Counted from the stretch's first letter, positions 1-8,702 are shown. The stretch: 64,000 nt of DNA from Bacteroidales bacterium UBA6267 (GCA_002440745.1 DJVB01000049.1:1-64000); one strand, 5' to 3'. Translations and numbers: made by a program. The notes: generated by a model from the sequence alone, not told the origin.

Positions 1-2
1 TT

Positions 3-302
3 AAAGTTCAAGTTAACAATCCATATCTCTCAAAGGATTCTTTAGTAATATATCGACTAAATAATAATGGCCCAGGTGGTGTTCATTTTCCAACTCCTTT
101 AACCTTCTCTGATACTTTGTTGATTGTTAATGATTTTTACTCCATTATTACACCTACTTATCGTGATTTAAATAAAGTCTCAGTACGGATTGGATATAAT
201 TTGTATAAACCGGACCACACCGTTGATCATTATTTTTATTATGACACTCTCATTCCGGCATGTAATTGGCCGCCTGATACCTTGATTTTAACTATTAATT
301 GA
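3..302 (+). CDS. 3' end of an unidentified protein (5' truncated by window edge)
   Basis: The frame is open from base 3 to the TAA at 300-302, giving about 99 C-terminal residues, so the true start lies before the window. An internal TTG at 117 could be taken as a start, but the uninterrupted frame upstream argues against it. The piece is rich in Tyr, Asn, Pro and Thr, with alternating hydrophobic/polar stretches suggesting beta structure. No motif or T9SS C-terminal signature was recognised. It is followed at once by an intrinsic terminator. Function unknown. Confidence 0.6.
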   Translation, partial: KVQVNNPYLSKDSLVIYRLNNNGPGGVHFPTPLTFSDTLLIVNDFYSIITPTYRDLNKVSVRIGYNLYKPDHTVDHYFYYDTLIPACNWPPDTLILTIN

Positions 303-356
303 AGACGCAACCTTTTGTCCTAATCAATCATTATCCCAAAATCTTAATAATAAACC

Positions 357-398
357 AGCCCGAGACCTTCTGTTAAAAGATGGCTCGGGCTTTTTTTT
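357..398 (+). terminator. Rho-independent terminator
   Basis: AGCCCGAG (357-364) pairs with CTCGGGCT (384-391) around a 19-nt loop, followed by eight T residues. It closes the truncated gene ending at 302 and separates it from the convergent minus-strand gene ending at 418. Confidence 0.85.
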
Positions 399-417
399 AG
401 GTTAACAAACAGAGCTC

Positions 418-1668
418 CTACCTAAAAACTAATGGTGTTTCAAACAGTTGTTTATATTCGTAGTTTGAAGGGTCGTTATATAAAAAATAAGCTTTCCCAT
501 TATTGATTTTTAGTTTTTGAACATATTGAAGATTTGGGATTTTCATCGACTTGCCTAATTTTCCCTCGTCGATATAAAGCTCATAAATAGTAGTAATTCC
601 ACCTTTTGAGAATGCTGTAAAATAAGTGCCGTTTTTCTCGTCGTATAAAATAGTTTCTTCCCAACCTGGCCGCTGCGCAAAATCTATTTCCTTTTGGAAG
701 TAGAAATTTCCATGATAGTCGTATTTTTCAATACTGTTTTCTACGGTATTAAAAATAAAGATATAACCATTTTCAGAAATGCTTAAAACCGGTTTTTTAT
801 TATAAAAACACATTTCCTCAAAGCGGGCATCATGCTCACTATATCCTTCCATGGATTGCAAACGTCCTTTATCGGAAAGACGTTCCAAACCTGCTTCATC
901 GGCAATGGTGGTTAACTTAAATATCGCTTGGGAGTTTTCATCCACAAGGTAAAAGTCGATAACCTGATTGTCGAATCTGTCGATGCGCAAGAGAAACCGT
1001 CCGTTATAATAGCCCTCGATGGAGGCAAAGGAGTTTAGAAAAATGTCCTTATTATTGGGGTATAGAAGCAATAACCGCAATGAATCCTGAAAAATTTGGG
1101 AAGCCGTTTTTTCTTCAATAAGATGATGATTACCAAAACAATCCTTATATAAATATTCCGGATTATTGATGTTTGTGGCCTTAGCAGTGTCGCCATTTTC
1201 ACTAATTAATATCAGTTGTGATTCACGCAATCTTCTATTATTTAACGAAATAGCTAAAAGTTGATTATCGTAGAAATCGAAATCAATAACATAAAGCTTT
1301 TTGTCGGCAATGATATTTCGGTATGGGAGTGAACTGATTTCGAAAGTGCCTAACTCATAAGTTGCAGGTGTGAGATAGACATTCAACAGGCTGTCTTTTA
1401 CAATAAAAACCCTTTTCGATGCAAAACTAATATGGGAAATATTGATATTCTTTTCGTTACGTTTTACTGTGAAGGAGAAAAAACCATCGGACAACCCGGA
1501 GGTTGCCCGAATGGTTCCGTTAACAATTAAATGGGCTCCGGATACTGGGGTTGAGTCTGCGGCATTAAGAACATAACCTTTAATGACTGACGATTGCGCA
1601 AGCGAACTCATAGTGAAGGAGAGACATATTCCAATAAAGGCGATTAGTATCCGAAGTTTAGTAATCAT
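418..1668 (-). CDS. Exported protein with CarboxypepD_reg-like domain and propeller-like region
   Basis: This 416-residue protein has a signal peptide (cleavage probably after SSLAQ, about residue 25). Residues 28-105 look like a CarboxypepD_reg-like (Ig-like beta) domain: a KGYVLN...PVSGAHLIVNG start and a DGFFSF segment. The remaining 300 residues are beta-rich with recurring short strands (for example KLYVIDFDFYDNQLLAIS) that resemble a six-bladed propeller, but I cannot prove the fold. The stop of the neighbour at 1679 lies about 10 bp from this start, so the two form a tandem minus-strand pair, both beginning with the same domain type. It is probably periplasmic or outer-membrane associated. 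No catalytic motif was seen. Confidence 0.7.
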   Translation of the reverse strand: MITKLRILIAFIGICLSFTMSSLAQSSVIKGYVLNAADSTPVSGAHLIVNGTIRATSGLSDGFFSFTVKRNEKNINISHISFASKRVFIVKDSLLNVYLTPATYELGTFEISSLPYRNIIADKKLYVIDFDFYDNQLLAISLNNRRLRESQLILISENGDTAKATNINNPEYLYKDCFGNHHLIEEKTASQIFQDSLRLLLLYPNNKDIFLNSFASIEGYYNGRFLLRIDRFDNQVIDFYLVDENSQAIFKLTTIADEAGLERLSDKGRLQSMEGYSEHDARFEEMCFYNKKPVLSISENGYIFIFNTVENSIEKYDYHGNFYFQKEIDFAQRPGWEETILYDEKNGTYFTAFSKGGITTIYELYIDEGKLGKSMKIPNLQYVQKLKINNGKAYFLYNDPSNYEYKQLFETPLVFR

Positions 1669-1678
1669 AGTGTTGTTG

Positions 1679-2479
1679 TTAGGGATGTGAAAGTTTTTCA
1701 GTTTCAGTGTCAGTTTCTTGAGTTTTTTCTACTGTAATAGTTTTAGGGGCTTCGGTGAGTTGAACGTAGATATTACGAGCTTCACGTTCTTCTTTGGCGT
1801 CGTTATAGCTTTTTGATTCCACTTCGATAACACCTCCTGTGAAATCGCCAAATCGTGCAGGAATTCCGCCGGAGTAGATTTGCATTGTTCCAACACCTAA
1901 GCCGGGTAAAACCATAGTTTCAGAGCGAATTCCATCGACATAATAGGCAGATGTGCCGGCTCTGCTACCTCTGAAATGAACTTGCTTAGTTTGATCAGAA
2001 ACAAAGTAATCGCTTGATATGTAGCTTAATGCAGCAACCATATCGCCTCTGGAAGGCAAAGTTCCGGTGACTTTTGGACCTAATTTGATTACATTTCCGC
2101 CACCACGGTCGATAAGTTCGGGTTTCCATACAATCTCAACGGGAGGTAAACTTTTGGAAGTAAGAAAGCGTTTGTTCAAGTAAGTGTCTCTGTCTCCGGT
2201 AACTGTAATGTTTTTGATAATCATTGAATCTAAACCGGAATAGGAAATCAATAAAGAATAGGAACCTGGTTCAATGGGTTTAATTTTAAAATAACCATTA
2301 AGGTCGGTAGTGGCCCAATATTTTTTCTGTTGGGTTTTGATTATCACATAAGCGCCGGGAATACTTAGCGAATCGTTTGCATTGAATACATAACCGCTGA
2401 TAGACCCCGAACTTTGGCTGAAGCTAACCATCGGTGTTAGCATCATTAAGGCGGCAATTAGGTAAATGATTTTCTTCAT
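1679..2479 (-). CDS. CarboxypepD_reg + TonB plug domain protein lacking a beta-barrel
   Basis: I place the start at the ATG at 2479 (MKKIIYLIAALMM...), which gives a normal signal peptide; a longer frame to 2509 only adds ten residues before it. After the signal peptide comes a CarboxypepD_reg-like domain (about residues 22-100: GSISGYVFN, DLNGYFKI, PGSYSL). A TonB-receptor plug-like segment follows (about 110-220: HFRGSRAGTSAYYVDGIR and GGIPARFGDFTGGVIEV). The protein ends soon after in a charged Glu/Thr-rich tail, with no room for the roughly 500-residue barrel of a real receptor. The frame is intact, so it may be a standalone plug protein rather than a broken gene. It is transcribed with the gene at 418-1668. 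Confidence 0.75.
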   Translation of the reverse strand: MKKIIYLIAALMMLTPMVSFSQSSGSISGYVFNANDSLSIPGAYVIIKTQQKKYWATTDLNGYFKIKPIEPGSYSLLISYSGLDSMIIKNITVTGDRDTYLNKRFLTSKSLPPVEIVWKPELIDRGGGNVIKLGPKVTGTLPSRGDMVAALSYISSDYFVSDQTKQVHFRGSRAGTSAYYVDGIRSETMVLPGLGVGTMQIYSGGIPARFGDFTGGVIEVESKSYNDAKEEREARNIYVQLTEAPKTITVEKTQETDTETEKLSHP

Positions 2480-2698
2480 GGCTTTAAATTTTAGTGTTAT
2501 ATGCGCCAAAAGTATTACAGCGTATTATGAAGTGTATTTGTTAATAAGTCAAAGGCTTCAAGAAATTAGTAAAAGGCGTTTTATATCTTGCCAAAGGTTT
2601 TGAAATGCAGATATTCAAGGCAGTAACATCGTTTTTAGCCTTTTAAAAGATGACTTTTTAGTGTAGAAAAAATGTCAGGATTTAATATATAGTTAATA

Positions 2699-2725
2699 TT
2701 GGACAGGTTTATATCAATATTTTTG
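2699..2725 (+). promoter_or_regulatory. Bacteroidota-type promoter of the phosphate permease gene
   Basis: TTGG at 2699-2702 and TATTTTTG at 2718-2725 match the -33 and -7 elements of the phylum's primary sigma factor, with spacing slightly shorter than ideal. The start codon follows 33 bp downstream. Confidence 0.55.
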
Positions 2726-2757
2726 CAACTCATTTCGAAACTGAATATTTAGTCTAA

Positions 2758-5022
2758 ATGGAAAATTATTATCTGATTATTATTGTTATCCTCTTTGCGC
2801 TTGCCATTTCCGATTTGATTGTAGGCGTGAGCAATGATGCCGTAAATTTCTTAAACTCTGCAATTGGAGCTAAAGTCACATCCTTCAAGGTTATAATGAT
2901 TTTTGCGGCACTTGGAGTTTTGTTTGGCGCTGCGTTTTCAAGTGGTATGATGGAAGTTGCCCGAAACGGAATCTTTCACCCTCAGCATTTTAGTTTCAAC
3001 GAAATAATGATTATTTTCTTGGCGGTAATGCTGACAGACGTGATACTGTTAGACTTGTTTAACACCTTCGGAATGCCAACTTCCACAACAGTTTCCATTG
3101 TTTTTGAGTTGTTGGGCTCGGCATTGGCACTTGCTACCATTAAAATGGCAACCGATCCTACCTCTTTATCCATCGCGGAATATATTAATTCCTCAAAAGC
3201 GTTAGCGATAATTTCAGCAATATTACTCTCCGTGGCTATTTCCTTTATTGCCGGTGCGGTAATTCAGTTTTTCGTTCGGCTGTTTTTTTCCTTTGAATTT
3301 ACTGAACGTTTTAGATATTTCGGAAGTGTTTTTGGTGGGATAGCCATTACAGCTATCACCTATTTTATGTTGATTAAAGGGCTTAAAGATTCCATTTTTG
3401 CCGACATGATAGTTTTTGGCGAGCCCCTTAAAGAAATGGTAAAACATCGCGCAAATGAGATAATATTTCTAAGTTTTGCAGGTTGGACTATAATCCTTCA
3501 AATTCTTCGGTGGCTATTGAAAATTGATATTCTTAAAATCATCGTCATTATTGGAACTTTTGCTCTAGCTATGGCTTTCGCCGGAAACGACTTAGTAAAT
3601 TTCATTGGAGTACCTTTGGCCGGTTATGAATCTTTTAAACAATTTATCCATCAGCCGGAAGTTGCTTTTTTAAGTCCTGAGAATTTTATGATGGGTGGTT
3701 TAGCAGCAAAAGTAAAAACCCCTGTTTACTTCCTTCTAATTGCCGGAATAATAATGGTCATAACACTTTGGATGTCGAAGAAAGCCCGAAATGTGGTTAA
3801 AACTTCGGTGGACTTAAGTCGTCAGGACGAAGGTGACGAAAAATTCGGAAGTTCACCTATTGCCCGTTCCATTATCCGCCAAACAATTGCCCTTAATAAT
3901 ACCATAGTCTCCATTCTCCCTAAAGGCATTAACAACTTCATTAACAAGCAATTCGATCAGTCGCAATATAATAAAAGGATGAAAGCTTTGGGCAAAGAAG
4001 CTCCGGCTTTCGATACACTTCGCGCATCAGTCAATCTGATTGTTTCTGCGGTGCTAATTGCCTATGCCACAAGCAATAAATTGCCACTTTCAACCACCTA
4101 TGTAACCTTTATGGTTGCAATGGGCACTTCATTATCTGACAGAGCTTGGGGTCGCGAATCTGCTGTTTTTCGTATTACCGGTGTTTTGTTAGTTGTATTA
4201 GGATGGTTTTTCACTGCCTTAGTCGCTTTAACCATTTCATTTGGAGTTGCTTACCTCCTATTCTACACAGGAATATTTGGTATTATCATCATGCTTGCAA
4301 TTTTAGGGTTTATTATTTGGAAATCAACACGCAATCAAAGTAAGAAAGAAAAAACTGAAGAAGCATCAACACATATTATCGAAAGTGTTGCAACTAAAGG
4401 GGTTATTGAAAGTTGTAAAGCTGAGATTGTTGAGTCGCTATCGCATTTCTCATCCATGTTTAAGGGGATTTTTAATAGCCTTTTTGTGGAAGACACCCGC
4501 GAGATGAGACGCTATTATAAACAAATTCAAGATATTAATAAGAAGTCGCGTAAGCTTAAGAAAGAGATGTACAAATCGGTTGAGAACATTCAAGATGACT
4601 TGCCGGAAGCCGGTCATTATTATGTTGAAGTTCTTGATTATCTTCGTGAAATGGCTCATACGCAAGAGTTTGCAGGAAAGATAATGCTCGACCACCTTGA
4701 GAATAAGCATATTAATATTTCATTCGCTCAAATTGAAGAGTTGCGTAAGTTAAAAGATATGCTTTGCCATCTCACCGATGATATGAAATCCATTGTGGAA
4801 ATTGGTGATTATGAACGTCTTCCTGAAATTGAGGCATATTCCGCTGAGTTGAGTGATTATATTGCTTCTCTTAGCCTGAATCAAGTTAAACGGATTAAAG
4901 GACAGCAAGATAGCAAGAAGGCTTCCCTCCTTTATTTAGCAATCATTCACGAGGCTAAGAATTATAACTCTCAGTCACTTTCGATGATTCGTTCCCAAAG
5001 GGATTTTGTGATTCACAAATAA
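2758..5022 (+). CDS. Inorganic phosphate transporter, PiT family, with C-terminal PhoU-like domain
   Basis: This 754-residue inner-membrane protein imports phosphate by ion symport. The N-terminal two thirds (to about residue 520) contain many hydrophobic helices and both PiT signature repeats: residues 19-40 around VGVSNDAVNFLNSA, and a second copy around FAGNDLVNFIGVPLAG. From about residue 545 it becomes a soluble, helical, charged region (KSRKLKKEMYKSVENIQ..., LDYLREMAHTQEFAGKIML...) resembling PhoU/DUF47 helical bundles. That region probably regulates transport. Elsewhere the two domains are often separate genes (pit and a PhoU-like gene). The gene stands alone between a promoter and a strong terminator. 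Confidence 0.9.
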   Translation: MENYYLIIIVILFALAISDLIVGVSNDAVNFLNSAIGAKVTSFKVIMIFAALGVLFGAAFSSGMMEVARNGIFHPQHFSFNEIMIIFLAVMLTDVILLDLFNTFGMPTSTTVSIVFELLGSALALATIKMATDPTSLSIAEYINSSKALAIISAILLSVAISFIAGAVIQFFVRLFFSFEFTERFRYFGSVFGGIAITAITYFMLIKGLKDSIFADMIVFGEPLKEMVKHRANEIIFLSFAGWTIILQILRWLLKIDILKIIVIIGTFALAMAFAGNDLVNFIGVPLAGYESFKQFIHQPEVAFLSPENFMMGGLAAKVKTPVYFLLIAGIIMVITLWMSKKARNVVKTSVDLSRQDEGDEKFGSSPIARSIIRQTIALNNTIVSILPKGINNFINKQFDQSQYNKRMKALGKEAPAFDTLRASVNLIVSAVLIAYATSNKLPLSTTYVTFMVAMGTSLSDRAWGRESAVFRITGVLLVVLGWFFTALVALTISFGVAYLLFYTGIFGIIIMLAILGFIIWKSTRNQSKKEKTEEASTHIIESVATKGVIESCKAEIVESLSHFSSMFKGIFNSLFVEDTREMRRYYKQIQDINKKSRKLKKEMYKSVENIQDDLPEAGHYYVEVLDYLREMAHTQEFAGKIMLDHLENKHINISFAQIEELRKLKDMLCHLTDDMKSIVEIGDYERLPEIEAYSAELSDYIASLSLNQVKRIKGQQDSKKASLLYLAIIHEAKNYNSQSLSMIRSQRDFVIHK

Positions 5023-5039
5023 AGAATTCATTTTTTTCG

Positions 5040-5070
5040 AAAATGCCGGTTAATCTTCCGGCATTTTTTT
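5040..5070 (+). terminator. Rho-independent terminator after the phosphate permease
   Basis: AATGCCGG and CCGGCATT pair around a short loop (ttaatctt), and the second arm runs straight into a T tract. It lies 20 bp after the stop at 5022 and before the recF promoter. Confidence 0.9.
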
Positions 5071-5085
5071 ATTTGGTTGTTTTTA

Positions 5086-5119
5086 TTGCGTAAAAGGTCA
5101 GTTGAATTGCCTAACTTTG
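5086..5119 (+). promoter_or_regulatory. Promoter of recF; helps fix its start codon
   Basis: TTG at 5086-5088 and TAACTTTG at 5112-5119 resemble the -33/-7 pair (23-bp gap). The element lies inside the longest possible recF frame (from 5077), so translation most likely begins at the downstream ATG at 5143. Confidence 0.5.
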
Positions 5120-5142
5120 CCCTTTGGCAAAACAAGTACTCA

Positions 5143-6249
5143 ATGCAGCTTAACAAACTCAAAATCAATAATTTTAAGAATTATACCGAAACCTTATTTC
5201 AGTTTGCTGATAAAGTGAACGTGTTTACGGGTAATAATGGCGCCGGAAAAACGAATGTGTTAGACGCTATCTATTATCTTTCATTTACTAAAAGCTATTT
5301 CAATATCCTCGACTCCGGGAATGTGAATAACGATTCGGATTATTTTCTACTTCAAGGAGAGTATAAAAATGCCTTAGATGGGATTGATCAGGTAAGCTGC
5401 GCCTACAAAAACGAAGACCGTAAGCATTTTAAAATCAACAACAAAGAGTATTCACGTATGGCCGATCATATTGGCCTTTTCCCCCTCATAATTATAAGTC
5501 CTATCGATTCAAATCTTATAAACGGCGCAGGAGAAGACCGGCGAAAGTATATTGATGGCGTAATTTCTCAATTTGATAAATCCTACCTCGACCTTTTGCT
5601 TGAATATAATAAGGTGTTACTTCAGCGAAATGCTTTTTTAAAATATCTTCGTGAAAACCGGGGAGCTGATAGTTTTCAATTGGAACTTTGGGATCAGAAA
5701 TTAGTGGAAGCCGGTACACATATATTTGCTATTCGTCGAAAATTCCTAACGGATTTTATGCCCATTGTGCGCGAGTTTTACGCCTTCATCACGCGAAATA
5801 ACGAACCCATTGAGATGAATTACCGTTCACAATTATTAGAGGAGGATTTCTCGAAATTACTTCAACAAAATCGACAACGTGATTTATTGTCAGGGCATAC
5901 GGTTTCGGGGATTCATCGAGACGATATTGAGATGTCAATCAATGGATTGCAAGTGCGAAAATTCGCAAGTCAGGGTCAACAGAAGTCCTTTGTTGTAAGT
6001 TTGAAATTGGCTCAATTTGAATATACTAAGACAAAAAAGGGCTATAAACCACTTTTACTCTTAGATGATATTTTCGATAAATTGGATATCCATCGTGTGG
6101 AGCAATTGATGAAATTAGTCAGCAGGAATGAGTTTGGACAAATTTTTATAACCGATACGAATTCAGATCGCGTTAAGCATATTTTCGATACTATCGGAGT
6201 GGAACCTAAGATTTTTGAAATAGAAAAAGGAGCAATTGCTAATGGCTGA
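5143..6249 (+). CDS. recF: DNA replication and repair protein RecF
   Basis: RecF is an SMC-like ATPase that helps load RecA at gaps and stalled forks. From the ATG at 5143 the protein has 368 residues and starts MQLNKLKINNFKNY, the usual RecF beginning; the extra 22 codons upstream contain the promoter and are unlike the family. Walker A is GNNGAGKT (residues 30-37). The ABC-type signature is SQGQQKS, and Walker B is LLLLDDIFDKLD near the C-terminus. It overlaps the dciA-like gene by 8 bp, so the two are translationally coupled. Confidence 0.93.
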   Translation: MQLNKLKINNFKNYTETLFQFADKVNVFTGNNGAGKTNVLDAIYYLSFTKSYFNILDSGNVNNDSDYFLLQGEYKNALDGIDQVSCAYKNEDRKHFKINNKEYSRMADHIGLFPLIIISPIDSNLINGAGEDRRKYIDGVISQFDKSYLDLLLEYNKVLLQRNAFLKYLRENRGADSFQLELWDQKLVEAGTHIFAIRRKFLTDFMPIVREFYAFITRNNEPIEMNYRSQLLEEDFSKLLQQNRQRDLLSGHTVSGIHRDDIEMSINGLQVRKFASQGQQKSFVVSLKLAQFEYTKTKKGYKPLLLLDDIFDKLDIHRVEQLMKLVSRNEFGQIFITDTNSDRVKHIFDTIGVEPKIFEIEKGAIANG

Positions 6250-6598
6250 GGATAAGAAAAAAAAGGGAGGATGGAGCTCTACATCACGATATCAAGAAGA
6301 GCAATCTGTAGCTGAAATTCTTCAGCGAATCACTTCAAAAGGAGTCATTGCAGATAAGTTTCTTGAGGCAGAAATCACTTCCCTATATGAGCTTATGGTT
6401 GGAAGACAAGTTGCCCGCATGACCGACAATATTTTCGTTCGGAAACAAAAACTATATATAAAGGTGAGTTCTCCTGCCTTGAAGCAAGAATTGGTTTATA
6501 ATCGCCAAAAAATCAAAGACCTTATCAATGAGAAACTCACAGATAAGGTCAGTAACTATATGGTAATTAAATATGTAGAAGAAGTTATAATTCTCTAA
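6242..6598 (+). CDS. dciA: DUF721 / DciA-like helicase-loading protein
   Basis: This 118-residue protein begins at the ATG at 6242 (a TTG two codons upstream is less likely). It has a basic start (MAEDKKKKGG) and then a DUF721-like core with the segments LYELMVGRQVARMTDNIFVRKQKLYIKVSS and LINEKLTDKVSNYMVIKYVEEVIIL seen in outline. DUF721 proteins include DciA, the ancestral loader of the replicative helicase DnaB in bacteria without DnaC/DnaI. The 8-bp overlap with recF supports a replication role. The exact function in this organism is inferred from the family. Confidence 0.8.
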   Translation: MAEDKKKKGGWSSTSRYQEEQSVAEILQRITSKGVIADKFLEAEITSLYELMVGRQVARMTDNIFVRKQKLYIKVSSPALKQELVYNRQKIKDLINEKLTDKVSNYMVIKYVEEVIIL

Positions 6599-6625
6599 TA
6601 GAAGACTCAGCCCTGATATTTTCCA

Positions 6626-7603
6626 TTATTTTATAACCAATTTCTGCATCGTTGGGCCTTTGTTGGTTTCAACCTTCAAGAAATATACACCTGAAGGAAT
6701 TTCCTCTAAGCTAATTTTCGTTAACAATTCGTTTTCAACAACTAAAACCACAATTTCTCTACCTGTTTGATCAAATATTTGGATTTGATTTATAGGTTCT
6801 GAAGATTCTATTTGGATAAAATCCGTAGCCGGATTTGGATAAATAGCCATTTTTATATCCATGTTAGCTTGTTGAATTCCAACGCCATCCGAAGTAGTGA
6901 AATCGTCCATGCAAAAATAGGAAGGAGTGTTCATTCCCCAGCTTCCATTGTCGGACGAGGAGAGCCTGAAAACTAAACTATCCACAGGGCCTAAGCCGGT
7001 AAGGTCAACCCATTCCCAAGCTTTCAGAATATAATCCTGGCTATTATCGGCATTGCGGAAATCAGCAAGGTAAAAGTCAACAGAGTCTGCAAAAACCCCT
7101 TGATTATAACCATCAATGGTCAGTCGAAACCAGTCAGGATCATTTCCTGTAGCTCCACCAAATTTTTTCGCAACAGCATCGCCATCCTTCATCGACAAAT
7201 AGGCAAAAGTTGAATTTGTAATGCGAAATCCATTCACAGTTTTACCTTTGGCTAAATTGCGCAATCCGATATAGGTTGGGCCGCCATAACTCGACACAAA
7301 AGCAACTGAATAGGCCGAGCTCAAATAACCTGAACCGGTTACAGCACTGAATTCATTGGTATAACCTGCTGTGATTGTGTCAGTTTTAGAACTGTAAGAA
7401 AACCCCGACCATGATTGCCAACTGGCAATATAGTCGTTAACAAAAAAAGCATTCCCTGAAGTAAAACCGCCGGAACCATCCGCTCCATTCCAGAAGCTGT
7501 CCAGTGGCAGACTCAAATCATCAAAAGAAGAGGTCGTTTGACCATAAGCCATGTCCACATTAAACAAAAGGCAAATTGCTAAAAGAAAAGTAAAAATTTT
7601 CAT
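6626..7603 (-). CDS. DUF4465 protein with T9SS C-terminal sorting domain, B12-riboswitch controlled
   Basis: This 325-residue protein has a signal peptide (to about AYGQ, residue 22) and then a DUF4465-type domain of some 210 residues rich in Ser, Gly and aromatics: FDDLSLPLDSFWNG, GGFTSGNAFFVNDY, GFSYSSKTDT, YFCMDDF. The last 70 residues are a type IX secretion (Por) domain: IYPNPATDFIQI, IFDQTGREIV and a final basic MQKLVIK. The protein should be exported and attached to the cell surface. A cobalamin riboswitch lies directly upstream on the same strand, so the gene is predicted to be on when B12 is scarce. A role in capturing cobalamin or a related corrinoid is inferred; I recall that surface B12-binding proteins of gut Bacteroidota (BtuH) are of this kind but cannot confirm it here. 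Confidence 0.88.
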   Translation of the reverse strand: MKIFTFLLAICLLFNVDMAYGQTTSSFDDLSLPLDSFWNGADGSGGFTSGNAFFVNDYIASWQSWSGFSYSSKTDTITAGYTNEFSAVTGSGYLSSAYSVAFVSSYGGPTYIGLRNLAKGKTVNGFRITNSTFAYLSMKDGDAVAKKFGGATGNDPDWFRLTIDGYNQGVFADSVDFYLADFRNADNSQDYILKAWEWVDLTGLGPVDSLVFRLSSSDNGSWGMNTPSYFCMDDFTTSDGVGIQQANMDIKMAIYPNPATDFIQIESSEPINQIQIFDQTGREIVVLVVENELLTKISLEEIPSGVYFLKVETNKGPTMQKLVIK

Positions 7604-7714
7604 AATGTAAATTTTAAGGTTAAAACTCTAATCCTCAAAACTTACGGGGTAAATAAAACAAAGGAAATCTTTTGTTTCAAGCTTTTATCCCGAAAGCGAT
7701 GATATAAATTTATG

Positions 7715-7872
7715 CTTTATGGCAGGTCTTCTGACTTACTCTCAGGATTTGAGCCTTCCCGTTGTCAGGGCATCAACAGTGGCATTTTCAAATCATTACA
7801 AGAGCTTACAGCAGCGGGAACTGTTGCCGATTTTCACGACATTCCCTTTTCACCGGTTTCCCGGACCATAAG
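7715..7872 (-). promoter_or_regulatory. Cobalamin (B12) riboswitch
   Basis: Read on the minus strand, the stretch shows the conserved cobalamin-riboswitch blocks in order: ACCGGTGAAAAGGGAA, GTGAAAATC, CAGTTCCCGC, GCTGTAAGC, GCCACTG, GGGAAGGC, and the closing AGTCAGAAGACCTGCC (the B12 box region). It ends about 110 bp before the ATG of the DUF4465 gene, which it should repress when cobalamin is bound. A 68-residue open frame on the plus strand here (7712-7918) is a coincidence of this structured RNA. Confidence 0.93.
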
Positions 7873-7878
7873 GCGGTG

Positions 7879-7886
7879 CAAATGTA
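7879..7886 (-). promoter_or_regulatory. -7 element driving the B12 riboswitch transcript
   Basis: On the minus strand this is TACATTTG, matching TAnnTTTG. Transcription would begin just before the first riboswitch block. No clear -33 partner was seen. It lies in the 34-bp space after the stop of the hydrolase gene at 7920. Confidence 0.5.
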
Positions 7887-7919
7887 GAAGAATAAATCTC
7901 AGATTCTATAAAAACTGAG

Positions 7920-8696
7920 TTATTTTGAAAGAAATTTTATAACCATCTCCATAAAGACTTTTGGGTTATCGGCATGAACCCAATGCGAGGCACCCTCAAT
8001 AGTTTTGATTTCGGCATAAGGAAACCATTCCATGATTTCTGGAATATCTTCGTCGGTAATATAATCCGAATCTCCACCTCTGATAAATAGAGTCGGCTTG
8101 GTAAATGGTTCAAAACCAACTACCTGCTCCATGATTTTATGAGTATTCTGGAACAGTGAATAATAGTTAAGCTTCCAACTGAAATGGTCGTTTTCATCCT
8201 TTTTGATGTTTTTCAAGGCAAAAAGCACCACTTTCTTTTTGTCGATAAATGTGTCGAACCAAGCTTCTATTTCAGCATAAGTTCGAAAAATTGCAAGGTC
8301 CGTTCGGGCAATAGTATTGAGAATTGTGGCGTGAATATCTCGAAGTTCGCCTTCCTTCATACTCATATCTGCAACAATCAATTTGTTGACTTTTTCGGGA
8401 TAATTCAAAGCAATATTCATCGCTAATTTACCGCCCATGCTATGCCCGATAATTTCCACATCTTTGAGTTGTTTCAATTCCAATAACTCCAAAATATCTT
8501 GAGTCATCAGCGAATAGTCAAAATCATCGGAGTGTGGACTATTGCCATGATTTCTTAAATCAGGCACAATCACAAAACGATTTTGGGAGAGAATTTTCGC
8601 TATGCTTACCCAGTTATCGCTCATACCAAAAAGGCCATGTAAAACGATAAGCACCGGATTATTTTTATCTCCAAACTCTCTGTAAAACAGTTTCAT
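7920..8696 (-). CDS. Alpha/beta hydrolase (YbfF-like esterase)
   Basis: This 258-residue cytoplasmic hydrolase shows the fold's usual landmarks: HGLFGMSDNW (oxyanion region, residues 20-29), PDLRNHGNSP, the nucleophile elbow GHSMGG with Ser86, and a late GASHWVHADNP supplying the catalytic His. These resemble YbfF-type esterases acting on short acyl esters or acyl-CoA. The true substrate is unknown. It lies 6 bp downstream of pdxJ on the same strand, so the two are probably one transcript. Confidence 0.87.
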   Translation of the reverse strand: MKLFYREFGDKNNPVLIVLHGLFGMSDNWVSIAKILSQNRFVIVPDLRNHGNSPHSDDFDYSLMTQDILELLELKQLKDVEIIGHSMGGKLAMNIALNYPEKVNKLIVADMSMKEGELRDIHATILNTIARTDLAIFRTYAEIEAWFDTFIDKKKVVLFALKNIKKDENDHFSWKLNYYSLFQNTHKIMEQVVGFEPFTKPTLFIRGGDSDYITDEDIPEIMEWFPYAEIKTIEGASHWVHADNPKVFMEMVIKFLSK

Positions 8697-8702
8697 AGAC
8701 TA

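Noticed and set aside
5077..5142. N-terminal extension of RecF
   Set aside because: The region contains a TAACTTTG promoter element and the extra residues do not match RecF proteins.
7712..7918. 68-codon plus-strand ORF
   Set aside because: It lies entirely over the B12 riboswitch on the other strand, whose conserved blocks explain the sequence; the translation has no protein-like pattern.
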